From Verrucomicrobiota bacterium (lineage in GTDB: Bacteria; Verrucomicrobiota; Verrucomicrobiia; Limisphaerales; PALSA-1396): 64,000 bases of DNA. This document shows, piece by piece, positions 19,029 to 27,969 of this stretch. Where the stretch lies: positions 94,218 to 158,217 of the forward strand of contig JACQFP010000013.1 of the NCBI GenBank assembly GCA_016200005.1, given 5' to 3'. How positions within the stretch are numbered: the stretch's first letter is position 1; every line of letters starts with the position of its first letter. Both the position numbers and the translations under genes were made by a program. The notes under the pieces are model-generated. The model had not been told where the DNA came from. It searched no databases and saw only the letters and a list, made by a program, of their open reading frames with translations.

Positions 19029-19676
19029 ATGAGCATCGAGACGTACCGCGACAAGCTTCAAAGCGCCAGGAAAGCCGAAAAGTATGCCACGCGTTTCGAG
19101 CGCGGACCGCGTCAGCGCATCGATCAGCGGGAGCAACGCGCCGTGCGGCAAATTCTCGGCGAACTGACTGAGTGCCGGAGCGTTTTGGATGTTCCGTCGG
19201 GCGCGGGGCGTTTCCTCGCAGCGCTGGGAGCACAGGACAGGCTGGTGATCGAGGGTGATGTGGCACAAGAGATTCTCGTCTTTTCGCGCAATCGAGCGGA
19301 GAAATCGAGCGTGAACAGCCGGTTCGTGCGGGCTGACGCGGCGCATTTGCCGCTGGCCAATGGCGCGGTGGATTGCGTGTTTTGCAACCGGCTGTTGCAT
19401 CACATTCTGTCGGCGCAGCAACGCGCCATTTTCCTCCGTGAGTTGCATCGCGTCGCACGGCGTTATGTTGTGGTCTCGTTTTTTGATTATCACGCCTTTG
19501 GGGCGGTGCGACGATTGCTCAAAACCTTGAAAGGTCGCAAGCCCCCTTATCAGGATCAACCGACGCTCGCCCAGTTCCGTCAGGAGGTGAGCGACTGCGG
19601 TTTTCGCGTCAACAAAGTCGTGCCAACCGGTCCGTTTTGGGTGGCGCAGAAATATTTTGTGCTGGAGAAAACGTAA
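19029..19676 (+). CDS. Class I SAM-dependent methyltransferase
   Basis: 215 aa with a Rossmann methyltransferase fold: SVLDVPSGAGRFLAAL (SAM motif I), VRADAAHLPLANGAVDCVFC (motifs II/III region), then LLHHILSAQQRAIFLRELHRV and a C-terminal VPTGPFWVAQKYFVLEK. The N-terminal helix is charged (ETYRDKLQSARKAEKYATRF). The substrate is unknown; the surrounding phosphatases and kinases suggest a lipid or sugar target, which is inference only. Start chosen at MSIETY because a promoter lies just upstream and the longer frame adds no conserved sequence. Confidence 0.85.
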   Translation: MSIETYRDKLQSARKAEKYATRFERGPRQRIDQREQRAVRQILGELTECRSVLDVPSGAGRFLAALGAQDRLVIEGDVAQEILVFSRNRAEKSSVNSRFVRADAAHLPLANGAVDCVFCNRLLHHILSAQQRAIFLRELHRVARRYVVVSFFDYHAFGAVRRLLKTLKGRKPPYQDQPTLAQFRQEVSDCGFRVNKVVPTGPFWVAQKYFVLEKT

Positions 19677-19743
19677 ATTCGGGCGCATTCGACCACACAC
19701 AATTTGATCCAACCTTTGTCCGGCATTACCACGGGGCGCGAAG

Positions 19744-21456
19744 TTAATCCAAATAGCCCAATTTTCGCAGCCGTTCCTCAACCAGCGCGGAATCTTTGTC
19801 CGAATACTCCGGTTGGCTGCTCGATGGCGACGCGGGCCGGGCTGTCTCCGATTCACGGCGCGGCGGATACGCGCGGAGAAACTCCTCATTCAACGCCGCG
19901 AGGATCGGCTCGGCGTCAATGTCGTCGCCAATCGGCAGGCCGAAGAGTTGCAGCACGGTGGCCGCAATGGACTCGATGGGTTGCGGCGACAGTTTGGTCC
20001 CGGCGTTGACGTTCGCGCCTCGCAACAGAACGATTCCTTCCGGCTCGTGGCCGCCGTCGCGGAGGACCTGGTGGTTTGAGGAAATCAATTCTCTCGAGCG
20101 CAGGTCGCGGCGGAAACTCGGTGGCACATCGAACGGCTTGGACAGAATCGCCACCAGGTCCGGGCCGGAATCCGCATGAGCGCCGCGATACAAATCTTCG
20201 CCGAGATGGATTTCGGCAAATTGCTTGCCACCATCCTGCGATTTCAACGTGGCGAGTTCGGTCGCAATTCGTTCACGCAGCGATTTCCATTCGGACTCCG
20301 GGACGATGCCTTCCGGATAACGACCAGCGCAGTTGATTCGGATGCCAACTGCGCGTGACTCCAGCGGGTCGGCCCACACTTTGGTTTTTCGCCAGTCCAC
20401 GAAACCGAATTTGGAATCGATGGGCAGGCCGAAGCGATGCTTCCACACGCGCGGGAAATTGCCGTGGACGACCCGCTTCCAATGCCACGCCGGCAGCAAT
20501 CGCAAGTAACCTTGTTGTTCGAGCCAGCGATTGGAGTGAAAGAATGCGCCGGGCATCGGCCCAAATCCGTGATCGGAGACAATTGCCAGCGCGCAATCCT
20601 CACCTGCCTGTTCCACGAGCCGTCCGATCTGCGCGTCCAGTTGGCGGAAAAGCAATCGCACTCGCGCGCCGATTTGCTTTTCTTCCTCGGTCTTCAATTC
20701 GCCTTCGAGCGCGGGGTCGGAAAATTTCCAGCAGTAATGTTGCAAGCGGTCGAGCACGAGCCAGACGACCATAAAGAACTGCCACGATTGTGTTTTCATC
20801 AGCCGCAACGCGACGTCGGCATGGTGAATCAGTACGCGCTCGTTCTCATCAATGAAGGCAAGCATTTCCCTCGCGTAATTCGCCGTGCCCGGCAACGCGC
20901 CGGGATAGTTTAGCACGTCGATGACGAAATCTTTGAAGTCCGCCGCCAGTTCGGGCGGATACGTGGACAGGCCGGTGGCTTCCGGCGAGAGCGCGTCGCT
21001 CGTGATAAAGCCGTCCACCGGATAGACTGGATAACTGAGCGGCACATTGAACACGCCGACGCGTTTGCCGTGACGATTGAGCCGTTGCCACAGCGTCGGG
21101 CTGGCGACATCGCGCGAGTTGTTGAGTCGCCGCTGATAATAATCGCCCGCCGGCGCGTGGCGAAAATGGTAGATGCCGTGTTTGCCGGGATTCGTGCCGG
21201 TGACGAGGCTGGCCCAGGCAGGCGGTGTCAACGCGGGAATTGTGGAATTCAAGACGCCCCACGCGCCTTCGTCCCGCATTCGTCTCAGCACCGGCATGTC
21301 GCCGCGCTCGATCCAGCGCGATAGATTGGTCCAGGTCGCGCCGTCGAGGCCGAGGATCAATATGCGTTCGGCGGGTTTGATTGAGTGTGACGCGGAATTC
21401 ACCGGGCGCTGATATAACAAGCGCGCAAATGAGTCACAAGGAAAAGGTCTGCGCAT
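19744..21456 (-). CDS. Alkaline phosphatase superfamily protein (type I phosphodiesterase-like)
   Basis: 570 aa in the type I phosphodiesterase/nucleotide pyrophosphatase clan. RILILGLDGATWTNLSRWI begins the core, with nucleophile region LNSTIPALTPPAWASLVTGTNPGKHGIYHF, then FMVVWLVLDRLQHYCW and the metal site IVSDHGFGPMPGAFFHSN. It hydrolyses or transfers phosphoryl groups on an unknown substrate. No signal peptide is evident, so it may act in the cytoplasm. The ATG at 21456 is preceded by GGGAAGAA; an earlier in-frame TTG is possible. It is divergent from a paralogous gene starting only 48 bases away. Confidence 0.82.
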   Translation of the reverse strand: MRRPFPCDSFARLLYQRPVNSASHSIKPAERILILGLDGATWTNLSRWIERGDMPVLRRMRDEGAWGVLNSTIPALTPPAWASLVTGTNPGKHGIYHFRHAPAGDYYQRRLNNSRDVASPTLWQRLNRHGKRVGVFNVPLSYPVYPVDGFITSDALSPEATGLSTYPPELAADFKDFVIDVLNYPGALPGTANYAREMLAFIDENERVLIHHADVALRLMKTQSWQFFMVVWLVLDRLQHYCWKFSDPALEGELKTEEEKQIGARVRLLFRQLDAQIGRLVEQAGEDCALAIVSDHGFGPMPGAFFHSNRWLEQQGYLRLLPAWHWKRVVHGNFPRVWKHRFGLPIDSKFGFVDWRKTKVWADPLESRAVGIRINCAGRYPEGIVPESEWKSLRERIATELATLKSQDGGKQFAEIHLGEDLYRGAHADSGPDLVAILSKPFDVPPSFRRDLRSRELISSNHQVLRDGGHEPEGIVLLRGANVNAGTKLSPQPIESIAATVLQLFGLPIGDDIDAEPILAALNEEFLRAYPPRRESETARPASPSSSQPEYSDKDSALVEERLRKLGYLD

Positions 21457-21504
21457 GAAAACTTCTTCCCGCAACTGAGTCGTTCAGTTTAAGCTGAAGC
21501 CGGG

Positions 21505-22938
21505 ATGCCTCCGAAAATCGAAAAAGTTTTGGTGATTGGGCTGGATTGCGCCGAGCCGTCGCTTGTGTTTGACAAGTGGCGCGATCAATTGCAGAACCTG
21601 CGCGCGCTGATGGAGCGCGGTGTCTGGTCCACGATGAACAGCACGGTGCCGCCGATCACCGTGCCCGCGTGGGCCTGCATGATGTCCAGCAAAGACCCCG
21701 GCACGCTTGGCGTTTACGGCTTTCGCAACCGCAAGGATTACAGCTACGCCGGGCTGACGTTCGCCACGGCAACTTCAATTCGCGAGCCGCGGTTGTGGGA
21801 TATTTTGTCCAAGGCCGGCAAGCGCGTCGTGGTGCTCGGCGTGCCGCAAACGTATCCGATCTCGCCGGTCAACGGCGCAATGGTCAGTTGCTTCCTCACG
21901 CCCGATCCGGCAACGAGTCAATACACTCATCCGCCGGAGTTGCGGGACGAGATCGACGCCGTCCTCGGCAGGAATGAATACATGGTGGACGTTTCCGATT
22001 ATCGCACCGACAACAAGAAGAACGTGCTCCGTGAGATTTATCAGATGACCGAGCGGCGCTTCAAACTGGCGAAACATTTTCTGCAGACGAAGCCGTGGGA
22101 CTTTTTCATGCTCGTGGAGATGGGTGTGGATCGCATTCACCATGCGTTCTGGAAGTACTTTGATCCGCAGCACAGGAAGCACGAGCCGAACTCGCAGTTC
22201 GCCAATGCCATTCGCGATTACTACGTTTTCGTGGACGGGTTGATTGGGGATCTGGTGAACGCGATTCCACAAAGCGACCGTAAGCGAACGGCCATTCTGG
22301 TTGTCTCGGATCACGGCGCCAAACGCATCGACGGCGGCATCGCGGTGAACGAATGGTTGATCCGCGAGGGGTACCTGACTGTTACGGAATATCCACAGCA
22401 ACCGAAGGCACTCGGCAAACTCGTTGCCGAAAACAAAGTGAACTGGAATGCGACGAAAGCCTGGAGCGAGGGCGGATATTACGCGCGCGTTTTCCTCAAC
22501 GTCAAAGGCCGCGAGCCGCAGGGCGTGATCGAGCCAAAGTATTACGAAGCCGTGCGAGATGAATTGATTCGCAAGCTCGAGGCGCTCGGCGACGAGAACG
22601 GAAGGCCCATCGGCACTCGCGTTTATCGGCCGGAAAAGTTGTATCGCAAATGCAACGGCGTCTGGCCCGATCTTGTTGTGATCTTCGGCGACCTATATTG
22701 GCGTTCCATCGGCAGCATCGGTTACAACGCGGTCCACGTGTTTGAGAATGACACCGGGCCGGACGATGCGAACCACGCGCAGGATGCGATGTTTGTGCTG
22801 AACCTGCCGGGACTGAAGCCGGGAAAGATTCCGCCGCTGGACATTCTCGATATCGCGCCGACGTTGCTAAAGCTCTACGGCCTGGCGATACCATCGGACA
22901 TGCAAGGTAAGCCGCTGCCCGTTGTCAATGATGCGTAA
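21505..22938 (+). CDS. Alkaline phosphatase superfamily protein (type I phosphodiesterase-like)
   Basis: 477 aa and a paralogue of the divergent neighbour. Motifs in order: VLVIGLDCAEPSLVFDKW, STVPPITVPAWACMMSSKDPG (nucleophile Thr/Ser region), FFMLVEMGVDRIHHAFWKYF, ILVVSDHGAKRIDGGIAVNE, and a C-terminal DILDIAPTLLKLYGL segment usual for phosphoglycerate-mutase-like or nucleotide pyrophosphatase relatives. No signal peptide. Substrate unknown; similar proteins occur beside glycoconjugate genes, hence a possible role in nucleotide-sugar or lipid-linked phosphate turnover (inference). The 48 bases between the two start codons must contain both promoters. Confidence 0.85.
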   Translation: MPPKIEKVLVIGLDCAEPSLVFDKWRDQLQNLRALMERGVWSTMNSTVPPITVPAWACMMSSKDPGTLGVYGFRNRKDYSYAGLTFATATSIREPRLWDILSKAGKRVVVLGVPQTYPISPVNGAMVSCFLTPDPATSQYTHPPELRDEIDAVLGRNEYMVDVSDYRTDNKKNVLREIYQMTERRFKLAKHFLQTKPWDFFMLVEMGVDRIHHAFWKYFDPQHRKHEPNSQFANAIRDYYVFVDGLIGDLVNAIPQSDRKRTAILVVSDHGAKRIDGGIAVNEWLIREGYLTVTEYPQQPKALGKLVAENKVNWNATKAWSEGGYYARVFLNVKGREPQGVIEPKYYEAVRDELIRKLEALGDENGRPIGTRVYRPEKLYRKCNGVWPDLVVIFGDLYWRSIGSIGYNAVHVFENDTGPDDANHAQDAMFVLNLPGLKPGKIPPLDILDIAPTLLKLYGLAIPSDMQGKPLPVVNDA

Positions 22939-22992
22939 CTGGTTCTTCGCCAACCCGGTCAAACACGACTCGCTCAAGTGCTGCAGCGTTTA

Positions 22993-23733
22993 CTACGGCG
23001 AGCGCAAAGTTGAGGAGATCAATTGAAGTTTCTCGCCCTTCGCCATGCTCTTGATGACACCGACACCCGGGGCATACCATTTCTTTTCCGTCGTCGAGTC
23101 CAACGACGTGGATTCAAGAATTTCAATCGCGTTCGCATACTGACCCGCCGGAACCTTCACGCTCAGACCGACGCCGATGACCATGTCCGTTTCATCTGCA
23201 ATGGGCGCGATGTCTTCCTGCTTGAATGTGTCGTTAAGCTCCGGATTGGCGGGCATGAACAGGGTCGGCGCGGAGGCATTGCCCGTGCCGGGCGGGTCCG
23301 AGGGCAACGTGGCGCCGCCCACCAGCCAGCTTCCCTCGTGGTTGGTGATCACGCCGTTCTCATAAATGTCCACGATCTCGCCAAAATAGTACACACTGCC
23401 ATTGTCGGATTGGGCGAAGAAATTGCGTGAAATCTCCACAAGCTGGCCGTCATCGAAGGACATTTCCTGCAGGACGCGGCAGGTCACCAGGCCAAGATTG
23501 AAGATAAAGCTGCGGGTGTCAGTGGTGTAAAGATCCACCACCACCTCTTTGGACTTTCCGCTCTTCCCTTGATAGACTTTCACCGCATTGGTCTGAAACG
23601 GGAAGAACTGGTTGGTAAAAGTTTGCGAAGCGCTGAACGTCGGCGGCGGATTGGTAGGCGGAACGACCGCGTAGATGGCCGAAGCCATTGAGATGGACAC
23701 GATGGTGGCGAGTAACGAGTTCTTTCTTTTCAT
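22993..23733 (-). CDS. Secreted hypothetical protein
   Basis: 246 aa with a signal peptide (KRKNSLLATIVSISMASAIYA) followed by a Pro/Thr linker and a mostly beta-stranded domain. Recognisable pieces are FPFQTNAVKVYQG, YYFGEIVDIYENGVITNHEG and the C-terminal WYAPGVGVIKSM, resembling surface domains in which a glycine-rich loop follows a trailing WYAPGVG strand. I do not recognise a family with certainty. The start is set by the signal peptide; a long upstream extension of the frame has poor composition. Divergent from serA. Confidence 0.65.
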   Translation of the reverse strand: MKRKNSLLATIVSISMASAIYAVVPPTNPPPTFSASQTFTNQFFPFQTNAVKVYQGKSGKSKEVVVDLYTTDTRSFIFNLGLVTCRVLQEMSFDDGQLVEISRNFFAQSDNGSVYYFGEIVDIYENGVITNHEGSWLVGGATLPSDPPGTGNASAPTLFMPANPELNDTFKQEDIAPIADETDMVIGVGLSVKVPAGQYANAIEILESTSLDSTTEKKWYAPGVGVIKSMAKGEKLQLISSTLRSP

Positions 23734-23922
23734 CAGTTTGATCGCTTTTTGTTTTGAGATTGAGATTATGACAACCTTGCACTGCAACGGTTCAAACAAA
23801 ACCGGATTGAACTGCGACGTCCAGCTTTTTTTTGAAATTGTCAGCGCGACTGTTTGGCTTGATCTAGGCCGCACTGGACGCGAGGGCCGCAATGCACTGC
23901 TAAATTCCTCCTGATTGAGGAT

Positions 23923-23951
23923 TTGACCTGCCGGCCACCTTCCCCTAGAGT
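23923..23951 (+). promoter_or_regulatory. Predicted serA promoter
   Basis: TTGACC (23923-23928), 17 bases, TAGAGT (23946-23951), then 14 bases to the ATG at 23966. No Shine-Dalgarno in the short leader. Confidence 0.5.
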
Positions 23952-23965
23952 CCGCACTCCATTTT

Positions 23966-25555
23966 ATGAACGTTTTGATTTGCGACCCCATTTCGCCCAA
24001 AGGGATTGCGCTGCTGCAACAACGACCGGAGTTCAAGGTCACTGTGTTGCAGAAGCGGCTGCCCGAGGCGGAGTTGTTGCCGTTGGTGGCCGATGCGGTC
24101 GCCATGGTGGTCCGGTCTGAAACCAAGGTGACCCGCAAGGTCATCGAAGCCGCGTCAAAGCTGCGCGTCGTCGGTCGCGCCGGTGTGGGCGTTGATAATG
24201 TCGATGTCGAGGCCGCCACGCAACGCGGCATCGTGGTGATGAACACGCCGAGCGGTAACACCATCTCAACCGCGGAACTGACCTTCTCCATGTTGATGGC
24301 GCTGGCGCGCAAGATCCCCCAGGCCCATGCGTCGATGAAAGCCGGTGAATGGAACCGTAAAGTGTTTCAGGGGGTGGAACTTTACAACAAAACCCTCGGC
24401 ATCCTCGGCATGGGGCGCATCGGCAGCGAAGTGGCCCGGCGCGCCATCGTCTTCGGCATGCGCGTGCTGGCTTACGATCCGTACCTGACGTTGTCCCGCG
24501 CTAATGCCATGCAGGTGGAGTTGACCGAACTGAACGACATTTTCGCCCGGGCTGATTTCATCACGGTGCACATGCCCTTGAGCGATGAAACCAAAGGCAT
24601 GCTCAACGCCGCGGCGTTTGCGAAGATGAAGCGCGGTGTGCGCGTCCTCAACTGCGCCCGCGGCGGCATCCTCAACGAGGCCGACTTGTTCGCCGCGATT
24701 CAAAGCGGCCAGGTGGCGGGCGCGGCGCTGGATGTTTATGAAACCGAACCGCCGCCGGGAAATTTTCCGTTGCGCGATTTGCCGCAGGTCATCATGACGC
24801 CGCACCTCGGCGCGAGCACCGAGGAAGCGCAGGAAAATGTCGGCATTGAAGTGGCGGAAGCCATCACTGATTATTTGCTGAACGGCGCCGTGCGCAACGC
24901 CGTCAATCTTCCCAACCTCGACGCCAAGACCTACGCGCTCGTGAAGCCGTATTTGAATCTCGCGGAAAAACTCGGGCGACTGATCGCGCAACTGGCGCCC
25001 AAGCGCAACGAGCGGCTCGTGATCACTTATGGCGGCAAGGCGACGGAAGTGCCCGGCGATCCGATCACCCGTTTTGTGCTGAAAGGATTTCTCGAATCGG
25101 CGGGCGGCAAGGATGTCAACCAGGTCAACGTCCGCACGCTCGCCAACTCGCTGGGGTTGCGCGTCGAAGAAATCAAGTCCAACGAGGAAACCGATTTCAG
25201 CCAATGGTTGCATGTGGCGGTTTACGCCGGCGATCAGAAGATTTCTGCGGGCGGCACGTTTTACGGAACAAAAAACCAGCCGCGCATTGTCCGCCTGAAC
25301 GGTCAGCCGGTGGAAATTGTGCCGGAAGGCGTGTTGTTTCTGATGAACAACAAGGACCGGCCCGGCATCGTTGGTTACCTCGGCACGCTGATGGGCCGGC
25401 ATAACGTAAACATTGCGAGCATGAGTCTGGGACGCGATATTGCCGGTGGCCATGCTTTGACCGTGTTGAATCTCGACAGCGTGCCGCCGCCGGCGGTATT
25501 GGAGGAAATCCAGAAAGACCCGGACATCAGCAACGTGCGCGTGGTGAAGCTTTAG
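23966..25555 (+). CDS. serA: D-3-phosphoglycerate dehydrogenase
   Basis: 529 aa, the long bacterial/archaeal form. It oxidises 3-phosphoglycerate to 3-phosphohydroxypyruvate, the first step of serine synthesis. NAD-binding GMGRIG is at 148-153, catalytic Arg232 in NCARGGILNEADL, the Glu in DVYETEPPP near 259-261 and His280 in MTPHLGAST. An allosteric substrate-binding domain follows (~320-450) and the C-terminal ACT domain, VLFLMNNKDRPGIVGYLGTL, allows serine feedback. A promoter ends 14 bases upstream. It is followed after 30 bases by a PpiC-type foldase gene, possibly cotranscribed. Confidence 0.95.
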   Translation: MNVLICDPISPKGIALLQQRPEFKVTVLQKRLPEAELLPLVADAVAMVVRSETKVTRKVIEAASKLRVVGRAGVGVDNVDVEAATQRGIVVMNTPSGNTISTAELTFSMLMALARKIPQAHASMKAGEWNRKVFQGVELYNKTLGILGMGRIGSEVARRAIVFGMRVLAYDPYLTLSRANAMQVELTELNDIFARADFITVHMPLSDETKGMLNAAAFAKMKRGVRVLNCARGGILNEADLFAAIQSGQVAGAALDVYETEPPPGNFPLRDLPQVIMTPHLGASTEEAQENVGIEVAEAITDYLLNGAVRNAVNLPNLDAKTYALVKPYLNLAEKLGRLIAQLAPKRNERLVITYGGKATEVPGDPITRFVLKGFLESAGGKDVNQVNVRTLANSLGLRVEEIKSNEETDFSQWLHVAVYAGDQKISAGGTFYGTKNQPRIVRLNGQPVEIVPEGVLFLMNNKDRPGIVGYLGTLMGRHNVNIASMSLGRDIAGGHALTVLNLDSVPPPAVLEEIQKDPDISNVRVVKL

Positions 25556-25585
25556 TCCGGCAGTAACAAAACAACTGATAATAAT

Positions 25586-26728
25586 ATGAACAAACCAAAA
25601 AAAATCGTCGCCCTTTTGCTCGGCATTACAGCGCTTGCTTTAACGAGTCTGACCGCCGCCGAGAAACCGGCCGACAAACCGGAGGCGAAAGATGCGCCCG
25701 CCAAGACCGACGCCGCTCCTGCCGCCAAACCCGCGCCGCTGTTTGCTGATCCCGTCATCGTGAAGGGCAAGGGTTTTGAACTAAAGCGCAGCCAGTTGGA
25801 CGAGGTTGCGACCGGGCTGAAGGCCACCATGGCGGCGCGCGGTCAAAACGTCACGGAGGGCCAGGCGGCGTTGCTCGAAAAACAATTGCTGGAGCGCCTG
25901 ATTCAAATCCAGCTTCTGCTCACCAAGGCCACGGACGCCGACAAAACCAAAGGCAAGGAAATGAGCGAAAAACGTTTCGCCACTTTCAAGAGCCGCGCGC
26001 CTTCGGAAGAAGTGCTGGTCCGCCAGTTGAAGTCCATGGGCATGACGGTGGAGCAAATGCAAGCCCGGCTGCTCGACGAGGCCACGGGCGAGGCGGTTTT
26101 GGAACGTGAACTGAAATCCAAAATCACCGTGACCGATGACCAGGTCAAAAAATATTACGACGAGAACCCCGCGCAATTCGAAGAGCCGGAGATGGTGCGC
26201 GCCAGTCACATCCTGCTCGGCACCCGCGACTCCATCACCGGCGGAGAGTTGTCAGAGGAAAAAAAGGCGGCGAAGAAAAAGGAGATGGAGGACATCCTGA
26301 AGCGCGCCCGCGCCGGCGAGGATTTTGCCAAGCTGGCCAAGGAATTCTCGGAGGACACCGGTTCGAAGGACAAGGGCGGCGAATACACGTTTCCGCGCGG
26401 CCAAATGGTGCCCGAGTTTGAAAAAGTCGCGTTTGCGCTCGGCACGAATCAAATCAGCGACATCGTCACCACGCAGTTTGGCTATCACGTCATCAAGCTG
26501 AGCGAAAAGAAACCGGCGCGCAAGGTGCCGTTGGCCGAGGTGACCAAGGAAGTCAAAGACGGCCTGACGAATCAAGAAGTTCAAAAGCAGTTGCCGGAGT
26601 ATTTCGAGAAACTCAAGAAGGAGGCGAACGTGGAGATTCTGGATGAGAAGCTGAAGGCGAACGATAATCCACCGGCAGCCGTGGAGAAACCTGCGGAGAA
26701 GCCCGCTCCAAAACCAGAGAACAAATAA
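25586..26728 (+). CDS. Secreted PpiC-type peptidyl-prolyl isomerase (SurA/PrsA-like foldase)
   Basis: 380 aa with a signal peptide (KKIVALLLGITALALTSLTAA) and a Lys/Ala/Pro-rich linker. An N-terminal SurA-like helical chaperone region (~50-170) is followed by a parvulin domain: MVRASHILLGTRD, then DFAKLAKEFSEDTGSKDKGG, FPRGQMVPEFEKVAFAL and TQFGYHVIKLSEK. The C-terminal tail is Pro/Lys-rich. It assists folding of exported proteins in the periplasm. The gene sits downstream of serA in the same direction; no terminator is seen between them. Convergent with the DUF1844 gene. Confidence 0.9.
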   Translation: MNKPKKIVALLLGITALALTSLTAAEKPADKPEAKDAPAKTDAAPAAKPAPLFADPVIVKGKGFELKRSQLDEVATGLKATMAARGQNVTEGQAALLEKQLLERLIQIQLLLTKATDADKTKGKEMSEKRFATFKSRAPSEEVLVRQLKSMGMTVEQMQARLLDEATGEAVLERELKSKITVTDDQVKKYYDENPAQFEEPEMVRASHILLGTRDSITGGELSEEKKAAKKKEMEDILKRARAGEDFAKLAKEFSEDTGSKDKGGEYTFPRGQMVPEFEKVAFALGTNQISDIVTTQFGYHVIKLSEKKPARKVPLAEVTKEVKDGLTNQEVQKQLPEYFEKLKKEANVEILDEKLKANDNPPAAVEKPAEKPAPKPENK

Positions 26729-26755
26729 CCTGCAACGAAGGGCGGCTGCCGCCGC

Positions 26756-27196
26756 TCAATACTTCTTGGAAAACTTCTTTCGCGATTCTTCTTCGCTGGC
26801 TGGAACGGATGGCGGGTTCGCTGTGGCGCTGGTAGCCGGTTCGGTGGGCGTGGTGGCTCCTGGCTTGTTCGCTGTGGCCGTCGTCTGATGTGCCGGCGCG
26901 TTGACGGCTTCCACATAAGCCAGGTGCAGCATCATCAGGCTTTGCTTGAGCAGGGCTTCCTCCTGCTTTTCCAGGTTGCCCTTGGTTTTGACCTCCAGCA
27001 TTTCCAATTGATCGATGAACATTTTTGCGCCATCCAGTTCCCGGATGTGTTGGCCGGTTTCCGGATGCGGCACTTTGCCCAGCAGCATCATCGCCAGGTT
27101 GGTTTGTTGAACGATCATGTTGGCGAACAGAGCGGACCTCATTTCTTCGCCGCTGGCGTAGGCCGGCGCGTTGTCGTGTGCGGGTGTTTCGTTCAT
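26756..27196 (-). CDS. DUF1844 protein
   Basis: 146 aa. The core MRSALFANMIVQQTNLAMMLLGKVPHPETGQ followed by AKMFIDQLEMLEVKTKGNL and EEALLKQSLMMLHLAYVEAV matches the DUF1844 family, a small helical protein of unknown function found in Planctomycetes, Verrucomicrobia and relatives. The C-terminal 45 residues are low complexity (Ala/Thr/Pro). Its ATG overlaps the stop of the Lon-N domain gene by four bases (ATGA), so the two are translationally coupled. Confidence 0.85.
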   Translation of the reverse strand: MNETPAHDNAPAYASGEEMRSALFANMIVQQTNLAMMLLGKVPHPETGQHIRELDGAKMFIDQLEMLEVKTKGNLEKQEEALLKQSLMMLHLAYVEAVNAPAHQTTATANKPGATTPTEPATSATANPPSVPASEEESRKKFSKKY

Positions 27197-27882
27197 GCGA
27201 TGTTGTCCTTTCCCTGGTCGCGAATTTCCGCCAGCAGGAAGTGAATCAAATGTTTGAGGCGTTCCCGCAGATCGGCGGTTTCCAGAATGGTTTGCCGTTC
27301 CACCGGGCCGGCCAGGACGGCGCAGGAAATCAAATCAGCAGCCTGCTCCGGATCCGTCAATTTATCCAGGTAGTCGAGCACGTCCTTGAACGAAAAATTC
27401 GCCGGGGCCGGGTGATCGGCGAACTTTTTGGTCGTCTTGGACTGCGAGATCACTGGAAAAGGAAAAGGCAAACCCAGCCGCATTCGCTCCTCCAGCAATT
27501 CACGGACTTTGGCCATCAACGCATCCACCGCCACGTTGTCGGTGGCGGCGGACAGCAACGGCCGGATGCGCTGGATTCGATAGGGCTTGTAGCGCACCGT
27601 CTCCGCCAATTCCACGCGCGTAATCCCTTGCAGAATTACATGCGAGCTGCCGTCCTTGTGTCCTACCGAGACGCGGATCAGACCCAACCCCGCCACCGCG
27701 GAGGGCGTTTCGCGGGTGCGCCCCGGTTTTTGCATCGCCACCGTGAACATCCGGTGCGAATGGAGCGAATCCGCCAGCATCTGGCGGTAACGCGGCTCGA
27801 AAATGTAGAGCGGAATGAGCGCCTGCGGGAACAACGTGGCGTTGGGCAGGGTCATCACCGGCACCTCGTGCGGCAACTTCAT
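27193..27882 (-). CDS. Lon N-terminal substrate-binding domain protein
   Basis: 229 aa consisting of the Lon substrate-binding domain without ATPase or protease. VPVMTLPNATLFPQALIPL and IFEPRYRQMLADSL are characteristic, followed by GLIRV, LQGITRVEL and helical PFPVISQSK/NFSFKDVLDYLDKLTD segments. It may recruit or scaffold degradation substrates, but such stand-alone proteins are not characterised. Coupled by ATGA overlap to the DUF1844 gene. Divergent from the coiled-coil gene. Confidence 0.88.
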   Translation of the reverse strand: MKLPHEVPVMTLPNATLFPQALIPLYIFEPRYRQMLADSLHSHRMFTVAMQKPGRTRETPSAVAGLGLIRVSVGHKDGSSHVILQGITRVELAETVRYKPYRIQRIRPLLSAATDNVAVDALMAKVRELLEERMRLGLPFPFPVISQSKTTKKFADHPAPANFSFKDVLDYLDKLTDPEQAADLISCAVLAGPVERQTILETADLRERLKHLIHFLLAEIRDQGKDNIA

Positions 27883-27969
27883 GCCTACAATCTAGGCGGA
27901 CGCGTTTATTAATCAAGACTGAGATAGAGGCTTGCCAACTGGATTCAAAAACTCCATGTTTAGCGCCTT

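Noticed and set aside
24266..25453. Long minus-strand open frame inside serA
   Set aside because: Antisense of a highly conserved gene; composition rich in His/Arg/Gln as expected for a shadow frame.
26735..26756. GC-rich hairpin between the foldase and DUF1844 genes as a terminator
   Set aside because: Stem of only five base pairs with no T run on either strand.
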